A stretch of DNA of 64,000 bases from Arenicellales bacterium (GCA_958295885.1 OY282380.1:4073109-4137108); one strand, 5' to 3'; shown: positions 1 to 9,059, counted from the stretch's first letter. Numbers and translations: made by a program. Notes: generated by a model from the sequence alone, not told the origin.

Positions 1-546
1 ATTATTGTGAGTTAAAACCGCTCCTTTGGGAAACCCGGTGGTTCCTGACGTAAACAGGATCATCGCACTTGAGTCCGGCTGAATTTCCTTCGGACCTGAA
101 CTTGAGCGAATGGTGTCATCTTCTGTCCAGTCAATTCCTCTTCGCATATCAACTTCAAAGACTTGAATGGCTCGACGGACTTCTGACAGCACTGTCTTCA
201 GCATTGACCGATGAGCTGAGCCGACAAAAACCATCTCGATTCCAGATTTTTCAACCGCGTACTGGAGATTCTGTTTCGAGGCAACTGGATTTAACGGAAC
301 CGTAACGCGTCCCGAATACATTGTTCCAAGCATGATGACTGTTGTCCAAAATCCGTTATCCAGCAAAAAGCCGACATTTGCACCGGGAGCAGCTCCGCGT
401 GCAGAAAGCTGCCGTCCGAAACGACGACAATGATTCCGCAGCTCGAAGTATGTCATTGAAAGATTCGCATCGGGGTCGATCAAGTAGCGACGATTCGGGT
501 ATTGAGCCGCTGAACCGTCGATCAGAGCTAGAAAACTATCTGACAA
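1..546 (-). CDS. Acyl-CoA synthetase (AMP-binding), partial; SauT-like candidate
   Basis: This is the N-terminal 182 codons of an adenylate-forming acid:CoA ligase that runs off the left edge. Reverse translation of positions 1-100 gives the P-loop of the ANL superfamily, LFTSGTTGFPKGAVLTHNN, preceded by a normal N-terminal region (NVGFLLDNG, then VTVPLNPVA). I start it at a TTG (544-546) because GAGGG lies seven bases upstream and no ATG fits. The start lies four bases after the stop of the acylating aldehyde dehydrogenase gene, so the two are co-transcribed. ANL ligases form an acyl-AMP and then an acyl-CoA in the cytosol. A ligase next to an acylating, SauS-like dehydrogenase is the arrangement of sulfoacetate degradation, where the ligase (SauT) makes sulfoacetyl-CoA. 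The family call is firm; the substrate is inferred from the neighbour only. Confidence 0.85.
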   Translation of the reverse strand, partial: MSDSFLALIDGSAAQYPNRRYLIDPDANLSMTYFELRNHCRRFGRQLSARGAAPGANVGFLLDNGFWTTVIMLGTMYSGRVTVPLNPVASKQNLQYAVEKSGIEMVFVGSAHRSMLKTVLSEVRRAIQVFEVDMRRGIDWTEDDTIRSSSGPKEIQPDSSAMILFTSGTTGFPKGAVLTHNN

Positions 547-550
547 GTCA

Positions 551-1975
551 TCACCCTCGAATTCGATAATTGGGATGATATTCGCGAAGAAACGCACCAA
601 ATAAACTTTCCTCACTCGGTTTGTCTTCGGGAATTTCAGTTGATAGATGCGTGATGTTGATGAAGTGGCGGTAGCTGAGATTTTCGCTGATGCTGTTTCC
701 AGCCCAGGTGCCGCACCCCATGCTCAGCGTAAAATTCAGACCGCTTGTGAATCCGCCTCCATTGCCAAAAGTATGGGCTTGATTGACCAGCACGCGCACG
801 ACATCTAAATTCTCTGCAAAATCTTTCGCTCGGCTAAGCCGGTTCGTATGTATTCCACAAGAATGACCGGTGCCTTGATAACTCAGAATTTTTCTGATTT
901 TTTCTCGAGCATCTAGGATATTGGAAGCGCGATAGAGAGTCAGAACCAAAGAGAGTTTTTCTCCGGAAAACGGAAAGTCAGGCCCAATTCCAGTTTCTTC
1001 AACAATGATAAACTTGGTATCTTCAATAGAAGCACTGAGATCGAACTGGTGGATGAGCACACCAACATCTCTCGCAATCAGTTTTCGATTCAGCTTGCCC
1101 GGTTCCGTCCATAGTGAACTGCGGATGCGATTCGCCTCTTCAGGATTTGCAATGTATCCTCCGTGTCGCTGAAAACACTCTCGCATCGCTGAATACACTT
1201 CGTCCAAAACGATTGCGGAATTTTCAGAGGAACAGGAAGTACCATTATCGAAAATCTTTGAGGCGCAAATCAGTTGAGCCGCTCGATCAAGATCGGCCGT
1301 TTCATCAACGACAACGGGAACATTGCCAACACCCACGCCAATCGCGGGAGTTCCACTGGAATACGCTCCCCTTACATTGTTCTGAGAACCAGTCACTACG
1401 ACCAGATCACAGGCTTTCATCAATTCTTCCGTCATTGGCCTGTTCACCGGCGCCGGCAGAATCTGAACGAGGTTTTCGGGCACGCCGATAATCGAAAACT
1501 GTTCTCGAACCTTTTGGATCGCTGCGTTGGTCGTGATCCATCCTGCGGGTGAAGGTGCGACAATGACAGCATTGCGACCTTTAACCGCCATCATGCACTT
1601 GTTGATCGGTGTCGCCGCGGGATTTGTCGACGGCGTGACCGCTGCAACGACTCCCACTGGCTTGGCATATTTTATGAGTCCATTTTCTTCGTCTTTCTCA
1701 ATTGCTCCGACAGTTTTAACGCGCAGCAGATCGCGGAGGGTGCCAAAAGTTTTTCGTTTATTTTTTTGAATTTTGTCCGTAATGTTGCCCAGTTTGGTAT
1801 TGCTGACCGCAAGCTCGGCGAGTTCAGCGGCATTGGAATCTTCGTAGAGAGCCCATGCGATGGCAGTGACCGCTTCGTCGACTCGTTCCTGACTCGCCGA
1901 CCGAAATTCGATCATTGCAGCGCGCGCCTGTCGAACAAGCAACTGAACCGCGGATGTATTTGAAATCGATTCCAT
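551..1975 (-). CDS. CoA-acylating aldehyde dehydrogenase, sulfoacetaldehyde dehydrogenase (SauS)-like
   Basis: This 474-residue aldehyde dehydrogenase superfamily protein is of the CoA-acylating (EutE/AdhE/SauS) class rather than the hydrolytic class. Evidence is the N-terminal NPAATPINKCMMA segment, the VVVTGSQNNV stretch, the GVGVGNVPVVVD loop and the catalytic Cys in NGTSCSSENS near residue 248. The C-terminal FTLSMGCGTWAGNS resembles the acylating branch. These enzymes interconvert an acyl-CoA and an aldehyde with NAD(P)H. The gene is immediately followed by an AMP-forming CoA ligase, as in the sulfoacetate pathway (sulfoacetate to sulfoacetyl-CoA to sulfoacetaldehyde). No sulfoacetaldehyde acetyltransferase (xsc) is inside the window. 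Alternatives are succinate-semialdehyde or acetaldehyde acylating dehydrogenases. Class confidence is high; substrate confidence is moderate. Confidence 0.8.
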   Translation of the reverse strand: MESISNTSAVQLLVRQARAAMIEFRSASQERVDEAVTAIAWALYEDSNAAELAELAVSNTKLGNITDKIQKNKRKTFGTLRDLLRVKTVGAIEKDEENGLIKYAKPVGVVAAVTPSTNPAATPINKCMMAVKGRNAVIVAPSPAGWITTNAAIQKVREQFSIIGVPENLVQILPAPVNRPMTEELMKACDLVVVTGSQNNVRGAYSSGTPAIGVGVGNVPVVVDETADLDRAAQLICASKIFDNGTSCSSENSAIVLDEVYSAMRECFQRHGGYIANPEEANRIRSSLWTEPGKLNRKLIARDVGVLIHQFDLSASIEDTKFIIVEETGIGPDFPFSGEKLSLVLTLYRASNILDAREKIRKILSYQGTGHSCGIHTNRLSRAKDFAENLDVVRVLVNQAHTFGNGGGFTSGLNFTLSMGCGTWAGNSISENLSYRHFINITHLSTEIPEDKPSEESLFGAFLREYHPNYRIRG

Positions 1976-2067
1976 CTTTAGTATCCATTAAGCCAAAAAA
2001 TGAAAATTATAATTGTTCCCTTCAATCAATTAATCAGGACAAATTCATCATTTTAGGAGATTGCACA

Positions 2068-2406
2068 GTGAAAGAAATTTCTTGGAGCGAATTCGAACGC
2101 GTAGAACTTCGAACCGGAACGATCATTGATGTACGGAAATTCCCCGAAGCCCGTAAACCAGCTTATAAAGTCTATGCTGATTTTGGAAAAGAAATTGGAA
2201 TCTTAAAATCCAGTGCACAGATCACAAAACTGTACTCACCCGAGGATCTGCTGGGAAAGCAGATTGTAGGGGTGGTAAACTTTCCGCGCAAACAGATCGG
2301 CCCGTTCATGTCGGAATTTCTCCTGACTGGATTTACGCAGAAAGATGGCTCGGTGGTCATCGTTCAAGCTGAAAGACGAGTAGAAAACGGCTTGAAGCTA
2401 GCGTAA
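2068..2406 (+). CDS. CsaA-like tRNA-binding domain protein
   Basis: A 112-residue stand-alone tRNA-binding (OB-fold, EMAP II/CsaA-type) protein. Recognisable features are the N-terminal WSEFERVELRTGTI, the KPAYKVYADFG segment, SSAQITKLY, then LLGKQIVGVVNFP and the C-terminal FLLTGF. The length matches CsaA (about 110 residues), a cytosolic protein with export-chaperone-like activity and tRNA affinity. An open frame extends upstream to 1915, but I choose the GTG at 2068 because AGGAGA (2055-2060) sits seven bases before it and the family begins just there. It is divergent from the aldehyde dehydrogenase gene and convergent with the acyl-CoA dehydrogenase gene, with only 11 bases between stops. 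Its job in this neighbourhood is not evident. Confidence 0.85.
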   Translation: MKEISWSEFERVELRTGTIIDVRKFPEARKPAYKVYADFGKEIGILKSSAQITKLYSPEDLLGKQIVGVVNFPRKQIGPFMSEFLLTGFTQKDGSVVIVQAERRVENGLKLA

Positions 2407-2417
2407 CTCTAACACTG

Positions 2418-4199
2418 CTAAAACTGGTTCTCCGTCAGTTCCAAAGCAATTTCAGAAGAATCGACCATGCCATCCGCATGAGCTTTGACGCGGGGCATGA
2501 TGTGTGTTGCGAAATACCTGACGGTAGTGAGTTTCGCGTTCAGAAATTCCGTATCAGAATTTCCTTCTTCCAAAAGTTTTATGCACTCAATCGCAGCGAT
2601 CGCCATCAGCCAGCCCGCCACAGTGAGCGACAGCACATGCAGGTAGCCTACGCTCGCTGCTGCTGTGATGCGAGGATCCTTTTCTCCATTCTCAAGAACC
2701 CACCGCGTCACATGCTTCAATTCAACCAGGGCGCGGTCCAAAGCACAGAAAATGTTGCAGGTCAATTTTTCTCGGATGCTGTCACTGCAGGTTCTTTCGA
2801 TCAGTTCAATCAATTTTGAAATTTCTTCGCCTTTGCTCCGTAATATTTTCCTGCCGATCAGATCATTCGCCTGGATGCCTGTTGTTCCTTCGTAGATTGG
2901 AGTGATTCTTACATCACGCAAATATTGCGCTGCGCCGGTTTCTTCGATGTAGCCCATTCCACCGTGAACTTGGACCCCAACGTATGCAACTTCGTTCCCC
3001 ATTTCAGCACACCATCCTTTCACGACCGGAATCAACAGCCCGAGAATCGCCGCATTCTGCTCGCGGACTTTCTGATCTGGGTGCCGAGCAGCCAAATCGA
3101 ATATGCCTGAAGTGTAATAGGCTACGCATCTCATCGCTTCGGTCAGTGACTTCATGGTCATAAGCATACGCTTGACGTCCGGGTGATTGATAATCGCAAC
3201 GCGTTCTTTCGTACCGACGACACTTCCCTGCACCCGTTGCTTTGCATAGCTGACTGCCTGCTGATAGGCGCGTTCAGCAACCGCGAGACCTTCAACACCA
3301 ACCGCATGTCTGGCGAGATTCATCATGGTAAACATGTACTGCAGACCGCAATTTTTCTCGCCCATCAAATAACCGATCGCACCACCGTTGTCGCCATAGG
3401 ACATTACGGCGGTTGGACTCGCGTGAATTCCCAGTTTATGCTCCAGCGACACACATCGAAGATCATTCCTCTCACCTGCAGCGCCATCTTCGTTCACCAG
3501 ATATTTTGGAACGATAAAAAGAGAAATGCCTCTCACTCCTTCCGGTGAATCTTCAGCTCTAGCCAGTACGAAGTGAATGATGTTTTCAGTCAGGTCGTGC
3601 TCGCCATACGTAATGAAAATCTTTTGTCCGGTGATTCGATAGTGATCTCCTTCGGCAGCGGCCCGAGTGCGGATCGTTGCTAAATCTGAACCGGCATGCG
3701 CCTCAGTCAAATTCATGGTTCCGGCCCACTCTCCCGATATCAGCTTTGACATATACGTAGCTTTGTGATTCTCCGACCCATGAGATTCAAGCGCGCGGAT
3801 CGCACCCTGAGTCAATAGAGGACACAGCCCAAACGACATATTTGACGAATGCCACATTTCCTGAACCGACGTAGCAATCAACCATGGAAGACCTTGTCCG
3901 CCATATTCTGGATCAAATGACAGTCCATTCCACCCAGCTTCAATGAATTGCTGATACGCTTCTTTCCAACCTGGCGGCGTCGAAACGACGCTTTCCCGAC
4001 ACGTTGAACCATGCTGATCTCCAACTTGATTCAAGGGCGCCAAGACTTCCGAAGTGAATTTTGCGGATTCGTCCAGTATGGCTGAAACCAGCTCTTCGTC
4101 AATCTCTCCGAAGACGTTCAATTCAAGAATTTTTCCGATTTCAGCAACATGATTCAAAACAAATTCCATGTCCTTTAAAGGTGCGCGATATTCTGACAT
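2418..4199 (-). CDS. Acyl-CoA dehydrogenase, large DmdC-type
   Basis: A 593-residue flavoprotein acyl-CoA dehydrogenase of the long subfamily with an extra C-terminal domain, the size and layout of DmdC (3-methylmercaptopropionyl-CoA dehydrogenase) and relatives. Motifs seen are WNGLSFDPEYGGQGLP (N-terminal domain), MNLTEAHAGSDLATIRTRA (FAD/substrate-binding middle domain), KIFITYGEHD, LGIHASPTAVM, QVHGGMGYIEETG, and ITPIYEGTTGIQANDL, in which the Glu of YEGT is the expected catalytic base. The ATG at 4197-4199 is the natural N-terminus. It dehydrogenates an acyl-CoA to the 2-enoyl-CoA and passes electrons to ETF. The rest of the DMSP demethylation pathway (DmdA, DmdB, DmdD) is absent here, so a methylmercaptopropionate role is only a possibility; a general fatty acyl-CoA role is equally open. 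Confidence 0.88.
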   Translation of the reverse strand: MSEYRAPLKDMEFVLNHVAEIGKILELNVFGEIDEELVSAILDESAKFTSEVLAPLNQVGDQHGSTCRESVVSTPPGWKEAYQQFIEAGWNGLSFDPEYGGQGLPWLIATSVQEMWHSSNMSFGLCPLLTQGAIRALESHGSENHKATYMSKLISGEWAGTMNLTEAHAGSDLATIRTRAAAEGDHYRITGQKIFITYGEHDLTENIIHFVLARAEDSPEGVRGISLFIVPKYLVNEDGAAGERNDLRCVSLEHKLGIHASPTAVMSYGDNGGAIGYLMGEKNCGLQYMFTMMNLARHAVGVEGLAVAERAYQQAVSYAKQRVQGSVVGTKERVAIINHPDVKRMLMTMKSLTEAMRCVAYYTSGIFDLAARHPDQKVREQNAAILGLLIPVVKGWCAEMGNEVAYVGVQVHGGMGYIEETGAAQYLRDVRITPIYEGTTGIQANDLIGRKILRSKGEEISKLIELIERTCSDSIREKLTCNIFCALDRALVELKHVTRWVLENGEKDPRITAAASVGYLHVLSLTVAGWLMAIAAIECIKLLEEGNSDTEFLNAKLTTVRYFATHIMPRVKAHADGMVDSSEIALELTENQF

Positions 4200-4480
4200 A
4201 ATTCAATAGAGATGCTTGTGAACAAAGATAAGCAGTTGAGCGTATTCCTATTTTAATTTTTTTTGATTCGATTAATGGATTAAATTCAAACATTTAATCT
4301 ACGACACATCACATAAATGCAATTCGAGCTGAGGGCGGGCGCCGCCACAGGGCGCCGTCCAATCCCCAAATTGGGGCAAAATTCACAAATCAAAGTCAAA
4401 ATCTCCAACCTAGGGCGCGATAATCGCAGTTCTGCCGTGCATCCCAAAACTGGAACATAACTCAACAGACTTCACTGCTC
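4200..4480. other. Divergent intergenic region with two short inverted repeats
   Basis: No gene is visible between the divergent acyl-CoA dehydrogenase and glycerate kinase genes. The left half is AT-rich and likely carries promoters. Around 4335-4358 the sequence holds a GC-rich inverted repeat (GGGCGCC, then GGGCGCC again, each self-complementary at GGCGCC). At 4364-4376 there is a perfect small stem (CCCCAA/TTGGGG). These could form a leader structure for the glycerate kinase transcript, but no known riboswitch is recognised. Confidence 0.35.
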
Positions 4481-5764
4481 ATGTCTCGCGCTGACCAGAT
4501 TAATCCGATAGATCTTCTGCTGAAACTATTTCGCACATTCGTTGCCAATGGGGCTGCGGACCGCTGCCTTCCACAACACCTGGCCAATATCACGGCTGAG
4601 AACATACACGTCGTAGGCGCCGGCAAGGCCGCTGCTGCGATGGCAAGAGCGACTGAAAAGCATTTTGCACGACCCATTTCAGGAATTGTCGTTACGCGAT
4701 ATGGACATGCGGTCGACTGCAGTTATGTCGACGTAATCGAAGCAGCCCACCCTGTTCCAGATGAAGCCGGCGCCGCTGCTGCAAAGCGAATTGTTGAGTC
4801 CTTGGTGAATTTGGATCAAACCGCTCTGGTTGTCTGCGTCATTTCTGGAGGAGCGTCCGCGCTCCTTGCATTGCCGGACCATCCTCTTACGCTGGAGCAA
4901 AAACGTTCAATCACTCGTCAGCTTCTCAAAGCAGGCGCAAATATTGAGGAGATTAATTGTGTGCGCAAGCACCTTTCCGCCGTTAAGGGTGGAAAGCTGA
5001 TGCAAAAAATCAGCCCCGCTTCAGCCCTGACCCTATGCATTTCCGATGTGGTGGGTGATGATCCATCCGTGATTGGTTCGGGCCCTACCGTTGCCGACCC
5101 GAGTACGTGTCAAGATGCGCTAGCAATCCTCGACAAGCATCAGGTCACTGTTCCAAAGACTGTTAGAAGTCGGCTGCTCTCGGGAGAACTGGAAACTCCC
5201 AAACCCCATGATCCGGTATTTGAAAAATCCAGTGTGATAGTGGCTGCGAAACCATCAGCCTGCTTGAAAGAAAGTGCGGCGCTGGCTCGAAAACTTGGCC
5301 TTCGGGCAATCAATCTGGGAGCGGCGATCAAAGGCAGTGCGAACGAAGCGGCGAAAGAACACGCGGACTTGATTCGCCTGATGCTGAGTCAGTCTCCGAA
5401 TCAAGAGCCATTCGTCGTGCTTTCAGGCGGAGAAACTACCGTCAAAGTCACTGGAAATGGTAAAGGCGGTCCCAATACACAGTTCATTCTTGCTTTATCT
5501 CTCGAACTGCAGCAGACTGCGCAGGCATATGCAATCGCATGTGATTCAGACGGAATCGACGGGACAGAAAACAACGCCGGCGCACTGCTGCGCCCGGACG
5601 CGCTTCAACGCGCGAAAGAGCTGGGGCTGGATCCGCAAGAGCATTTAGACAATAACGATTCTTATCAGTTTTTCAAAGAGCTTGAGGATCTGATCATTAC
5701 AGGTCCGACTTTGACGAATATCAATGACTTCCGCGCAGTCTATGTCGTTCCGAATCAGGCTTGA
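4481..5764 (+). CDS. Glycerate 2-kinase (DUF4147/MOFRL family)
   Basis: A 427-residue kinase of the GckA/TtuD group (often misannotated as hydroxypyruvate reductase), which phosphorylates D-glycerate to 2-phosphoglycerate. The N-terminal DUF4147 domain shows VVGAGKAAAAMARA near residue 46, EAAHPVPDEAG, VISGGASALLALP (glycine-rich loop) and INCVRKHLSAVKGGKL. The C-terminal MOFRL domain has VVLSGGETTVKVTG, GKGGPNTQF, ACDSDGIDGTENNAGA and the closing ITGPTLTNINDF. It is monocistronic in appearance, with no convincing ribosome-binding site before the ATG. It would feed photorespiratory, glyoxylate or ureide-derived glycerate into lower glycolysis. A second, diverged member lies at 59362-60723 beside an enolase paralogue. 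Confidence 0.92.
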   Translation: MSRADQINPIDLLLKLFRTFVANGAADRCLPQHLANITAENIHVVGAGKAAAAMARATEKHFARPISGIVVTRYGHAVDCSYVDVIEAAHPVPDEAGAAAAKRIVESLVNLDQTALVVCVISGGASALLALPDHPLTLEQKRSITRQLLKAGANIEEINCVRKHLSAVKGGKLMQKISPASALTLCISDVVGDDPSVIGSGPTVADPSTCQDALAILDKHQVTVPKTVRSRLLSGELETPKPHDPVFEKSSVIVAAKPSACLKESAALARKLGLRAINLGAAIKGSANEAAKEHADLIRLMLSQSPNQEPFVVLSGGETTVKVTGNGKGGPNTQFILALSLELQQTAQAYAIACDSDGIDGTENNAGALLRPDALQRAKELGLDPQEHLDNNDSYQFFKELEDLIITGPTLTNINDFRAVYVVPNQA

Positions 5765-5797
5765 ATCAAGCAGAAATTCAAGACTCAGAAACCTGCG

Positions 5798-6553
5798 CTA
5801 TGCCATGATTCTGCCGGTGTCCTGAAATTCATCCAGCTGCTTTAAAAAACGGATTGTGAGTCTTCTCTGTCTTTCGAATGAAATCCGGTCGAGTCGCTCA
5901 CATAAACGCATGATTGAATGCATGTCACGCGAATGCCGCGTCAGTATGAAACGAGCAACCGCAGGATCCATCATCATGCCCCGGCGCGCGGTCCAATCAA
6001 GCAGGATTTGCAATTTGTCCTGCTCAGAAGCAGGAAACAATTTAAAAATCTGTCGTCCGAGAAAACGACTGACCAAGTCTTTCAGTTCAAATTGCAATTG
6101 TCCAGGTGGAACGTTCGCTGCGACCAGAAGAAGGCTCTTATGAGCTTCCATTTTCTCGAACAGTGAAAATAATTTTCTTTCCCAAGCCAGCTGACGCGCA
6201 ATCGACTGCACATCGTCGATGCACACCAGATCGTACTGTTCAGCTCCCTCCAGAAAATCGGGGTCCAGTCGAAGATCGAGCAACGGAAAGTAAATGCTGC
6301 TGGGCGTCTGCTTGCAAGCGGCAAAAAGAAGATGGGTTTTTCCAGAACCGGCTGCTCCCCAAAGATAACCGCTCGTCTGATCCAAGTTGTGGTTCAGGAA
6401 CTGCTGAAGCAAGTGGACGGCACGCCGATTTTCATGGCTCAGATAATTCTCAAATTTGGCGTGATCGACAAGACGCAGAGGCAGTCCGGCCTGAACCGAC
6501 TCGGATCCCGCACCCTTCAAGTGAGCTGTCTCACGCTGCGTCGAATCACCCAT
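5798..6553 (-). CDS. hda: Hda-like DnaA regulatory inactivator
   Basis: A 251-residue DnaA-related AAA+ protein without the DNA-binding domain IV. The N-terminus after about 20 residues reads AGLPLRLVDHAKFENYL, equivalent to the clamp-binding QLxLP-type start of Hda. Then come Walker A GAAGSGKTHLL, Walker B YDLVCIDDVQ and the sensor region ending DLVSRFLGRQIFKL, with the lid region including LTRHSRDMHSIMRLCERLD and RRLTIRFLKQL. Hda with the sliding clamp stimulates ATP hydrolysis by DnaA and so limits re-initiation. An upstream ATG exists in frame at 6640, but the ATG at 6551-6553 is closer to family length. It overlaps the end of the CDP-alcohol transferase gene by 37 bases, implying translational coupling. 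Confidence 0.88.
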   Translation of the reverse strand: MGDSTQRETAHLKGAGSESVQAGLPLRLVDHAKFENYLSHENRRAVHLLQQFLNHNLDQTSGYLWGAAGSGKTHLLFAACKQTPSSIYFPLLDLRLDPDFLEGAEQYDLVCIDDVQSIARQLAWERKLFSLFEKMEAHKSLLLVAANVPPGQLQFELKDLVSRFLGRQIFKLFPASEQDKLQILLDWTARRGMMMDPAVARFILTRHSRDMHSIMRLCERLDRISFERQRRLTIRFLKQLDEFQDTGRIMA

Positions 6554-7083
6554 ATCCAAAGATACTGAATGCCACTCAAAAAGGTGGACGCCGCAACTAC
6601 AATTATCATCACTGGAGTCAGCCCGAAATCGAATGACCAAGAGGCGTTTTCAACCAATGCGACAATTACCAGAAGAATTTGGAACAAGGTGTTGGTCTTG
6701 CTCGTCATGGTGGGTTCAATCGAAACATGTCCATCCAATGTTGAGAGCACCAGATAGCCACCAACGATCACCAAGTCCCGAAAAATGACCAGTGTGACCA
6801 GCCAAAATGGAATCAGTCCGAGAATAACGAGCATGATGTAGGCAGATACGATGATGACCTTATCTGCGATCGGGTCCAGCCTGGCGCCCAGCTGCGACGT
6901 ACAGTTGTATCTCTTCGCAATCCATCCATCCAATCCATCTGTAATGCCCGCAGCGATGAATAAAACCAACGCAGCTGAATAATTCTCATCGCGAAGCAGC
7001 AAAATCAATATCGGGGCCGCACCAATTCGAGACAGAGTCAGAATATTGGGAATCTGAGCTAGCATAATGGAAAACTTCAACAT
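6517..7083 (-). CDS. CDP-alcohol phosphatidyltransferase family protein (PgsA-like)
   Basis: An integral membrane enzyme of 188 residues with about five to six hydrophobic segments. It carries the diagnostic CDP-alcohol phosphotransferase signature spread over residues 49-71: DGLDGWIAKR followed, after seven residues, by GARLDPIAD, which provides the four metal-binding Asp residues. Members join a CDP-activated lipid to an alcohol. With this size and N-terminus (IPNILTLSRIGAAP) it is close to phosphatidylglycerophosphate synthase (PgsA) or the CDP-alcohol type of cardiolipin synthase. It is followed by, and overlaps, the hda-like gene. In related gammaproteobacteria this pair is divergent from purM, as here. 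Two in-frame ATGs (7083 and 7065) are possible; neither has a strong ribosome-binding site. Confidence 0.88.
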   Translation of the reverse strand: MLKFSIMLAQIPNILTLSRIGAAPILILLLRDENYSAALVLFIAAGITDGLDGWIAKRYNCTSQLGARLDPIADKVIIVSAYIMLVILGLIPFWLVTLVIFRDLVIVGGYLVLSTLDGHVSIEPTMTSKTNTLFQILLVIVALVENASWSFDFGLTPVMIIVVAASTFLSGIQYLWIWVIRRSVRQLT

Positions 7084-7330
7084 TAAATGTTAATCATCGG
7101 TGACTTTGATCGTTTGACTTAATATAACTGTGCAGTCCATTTGAATATTTTAATTGAACAAACAAGGGCAGATAACTGTCGAAATAATGAACAAATTCGA
7201 TTTTTCGGCTGACTCCAGACTGACAGATGCACCTATTTTCGAACATTTACAGATTAAATTGTCAAATTCTTGATTCTAATTCAAATGTACGACTATAAAT
7301 GAATCAAGTTGCTTACAAACTGCTGAGTCC

Positions 7331-8377
7331 TTGAGAAAATTGACAAAATCAGACTCTCATAAAATAACTTATCGCGATGCCGGCGTCGATGTTTCCAAGG
7401 CGGACTCGCTGATTCAGTCGCTTGGACCAGACTTCAAGCGAACTTCACGACCTGGGCAGATCGAGCTGTCAAACGGGTTTGCCGGACTGTTTGAAATTCC
7501 CCAAAAGTTCCCAAATCCGGTTCTGGTTTCAGCAACGGACGGTGTTGGCACCAAACTGAAGCTGGCGTTCGAGCTGAACAGGCATGATACAGTGGGAATT
7601 GACCTGGTCGCGATGTGTGTGAACGATATCGCTGTCTACGGCGCTGAACCCCTTTTCATGCTGGACTACTTTGCGACAGGCAGCATCGACAAGGAAATCG
7701 CAGTCCAAGTCATTCGCGGCATCGTCAAAGGCTGTGAACTTGCGAGGACCGCACTCATCGGCGGTGAGACCGCGGAAATGCCAGACATGTACCCAGCGGG
7801 GGAATATGATTTAGCCGGATTCTGCGTAGGCATCGCTGACAGAAGCAGACTCATCGACGGCAGTCGAGTGTCCGCGGGCGATGTGATTGTAGGATTGGCT
7901 TCGTCCGGAGTTCATTCAAACGGATTCTCGCTGATTCGAAAGCTGATCGCAGATTACAGCATTCCCCTGACAACTCAAGTAAATGACGCCGAGCTTGGCG
8001 ACGTGCTGCTGACGCCAACCACAATTTACGTCGATGCTGTCAAAGCGATGGTCGAAACGACTGCAGTGCACGGGTTGGCTCACATTACGGGTGGAGGAAT
8101 TCCAGGAAATCTAGAACGAATCGTCCCTTCAGGACTGGCGGCAAAAATCGATGGCAGCGCATGGACGATGCCACCTGTTTTTCCGTGGATTCAGAGCCAC
8201 AGTCAATTGTCACAGCACGAAATGTTCGAGACATTCAACTGCGGGATCGGCATGATCGCAGTTGTTTCATCAGCTGCAGAGTCGAATCTGCGGAACCGAC
8301 TCGACCAGCTGCAGATGCCAAATTACAGAATCGGGCGCATCACGCAGTCTGAAGATTCATCCACGATTTTCGAATAG
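7331..8377 (+). CDS. purM: Phosphoribosylformylglycinamidine cyclo-ligase (AIR synthetase)
   Basis: PurM makes aminoimidazole ribotide from FGAM and ATP in de novo purine synthesis (cytosolic). The 348-residue length matches the family. Motifs: ITYRDAGVDVSKAD at the N-terminus, VSATDGVGTKLKLA, GIDLVAMCVNDI, GAEPLFMLDYFATG, IGGETAEMPDMY, GLASSGVHSNGFSL, and HITGGGIPGNLERIVP in the C-terminal half. No ATG is available; translation must begin at a TTG (7331, or nine bases on at 7340, which has GAGA just upstream). It forms an operon with purN, 15 bases downstream. The 247-base divergent gap to the CDP-alcohol transferase is AT-rich and presumably carries both promoters. Confidence 0.95.
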   Translation: MRKLTKSDSHKITYRDAGVDVSKADSLIQSLGPDFKRTSRPGQIELSNGFAGLFEIPQKFPNPVLVSATDGVGTKLKLAFELNRHDTVGIDLVAMCVNDIAVYGAEPLFMLDYFATGSIDKEIAVQVIRGIVKGCELARTALIGGETAEMPDMYPAGEYDLAGFCVGIADRSRLIDGSRVSAGDVIVGLASSGVHSNGFSLIRKLIADYSIPLTTQVNDAELGDVLLTPTTIYVDAVKAMVETTAVHGLAHITGGGIPGNLERIVPSGLAAKIDGSAWTMPPVFPWIQSHSQLSQHEMFETFNCGIGMIAVVSSAAESNLRNRLDQLQMPNYRIGRITQSEDSSTIFE

Positions 8378-8392
8378 CTGGGAGATTTTTTC

Positions 8393-9025
8393 ATGACCCG
8401 CGCCGTAGTGCTGGCTTCTGGCTTTGGCTCAAACCTGCAGACCATCATTGATCGCACTGACAGCGGCAAGCTCTCGATTGAAGTTGTCGCAGTGATCAGT
8501 GATCAGGCTCAGGCATTTGCGCTGCAGCGTGCGAAATTGGCAGACATTCCAGCGATTTTTGTCGATCCGAAAAATTTCAGCAGTCGCATTGAATACGATG
8601 TCGAACTGTCGGATGAAATTAAACGGTTAAAAGCAGACCTAATTGTGTTGGCGGGGTTTATGCGAATACTTTCAATTCAATTCATTGAAAGTTTTCCGTG
8701 GCGCATCATGAACATTCACCCATCCCTTCTGCCGAAATACAAAGGACTCAACACACATGCGCGAGTATTGAACGCTGGTGACAGATACCACGGCGCAACC
8801 GTTCATTTCGTCACTGAAGAACTTGACGCAGGACCAATCATCATTCACAAAAAAGTTCCCGTTTATTCAAATGACACAGAAATTGAATTAAAAAATCGAG
8901 TTCACGAATGTGAATATGAAATCTATCCGATCGCAATCCAGTGGTTTGCCGATGGTGAATTAAGTGTTGATAATGGTCAGGTATTACGGAGAGGTAAACC
9001 ATGTTTTGCCGAACTTTCTCACTGA
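8393..9025 (+). CDS. purN: Phosphoribosylglycinamide formyltransferase
   Basis: PurN transfers a formyl group from 10-formyl-THF to GAR, step three of purine synthesis. The 210-residue protein shows the N-terminal phosphate-binding ASGFGSNLQTIID, DLIVLAGFMRIL, the catalytic Asn/His segment MNIHPSLLPKYKGLNTHARVL, and GATVHFVTEELDAGPII, which contains the catalytic Asp. GGGAG lies about nine bases before the ATG, so the start is well supported. It lies 15 bases after purM and 34 bases before the DUF3108 gene, a common gammaproteobacterial trio. Confidence 0.95.
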   Translation: MTRAVVLASGFGSNLQTIIDRTDSGKLSIEVVAVISDQAQAFALQRAKLADIPAIFVDPKNFSSRIEYDVELSDEIKRLKADLIVLAGFMRILSIQFIESFPWRIMNIHPSLLPKYKGLNTHARVLNAGDRYHGATVHFVTEELDAGPIIIHKKVPVYSNDTEIELKNRVHECEYEIYPIAIQWFADGELSVDNGQVLRRGKPCFAELSH

Positions 9026-9059
9026 TGACCTGTTAAACTGAATTTTTGAGGAAAATAAA

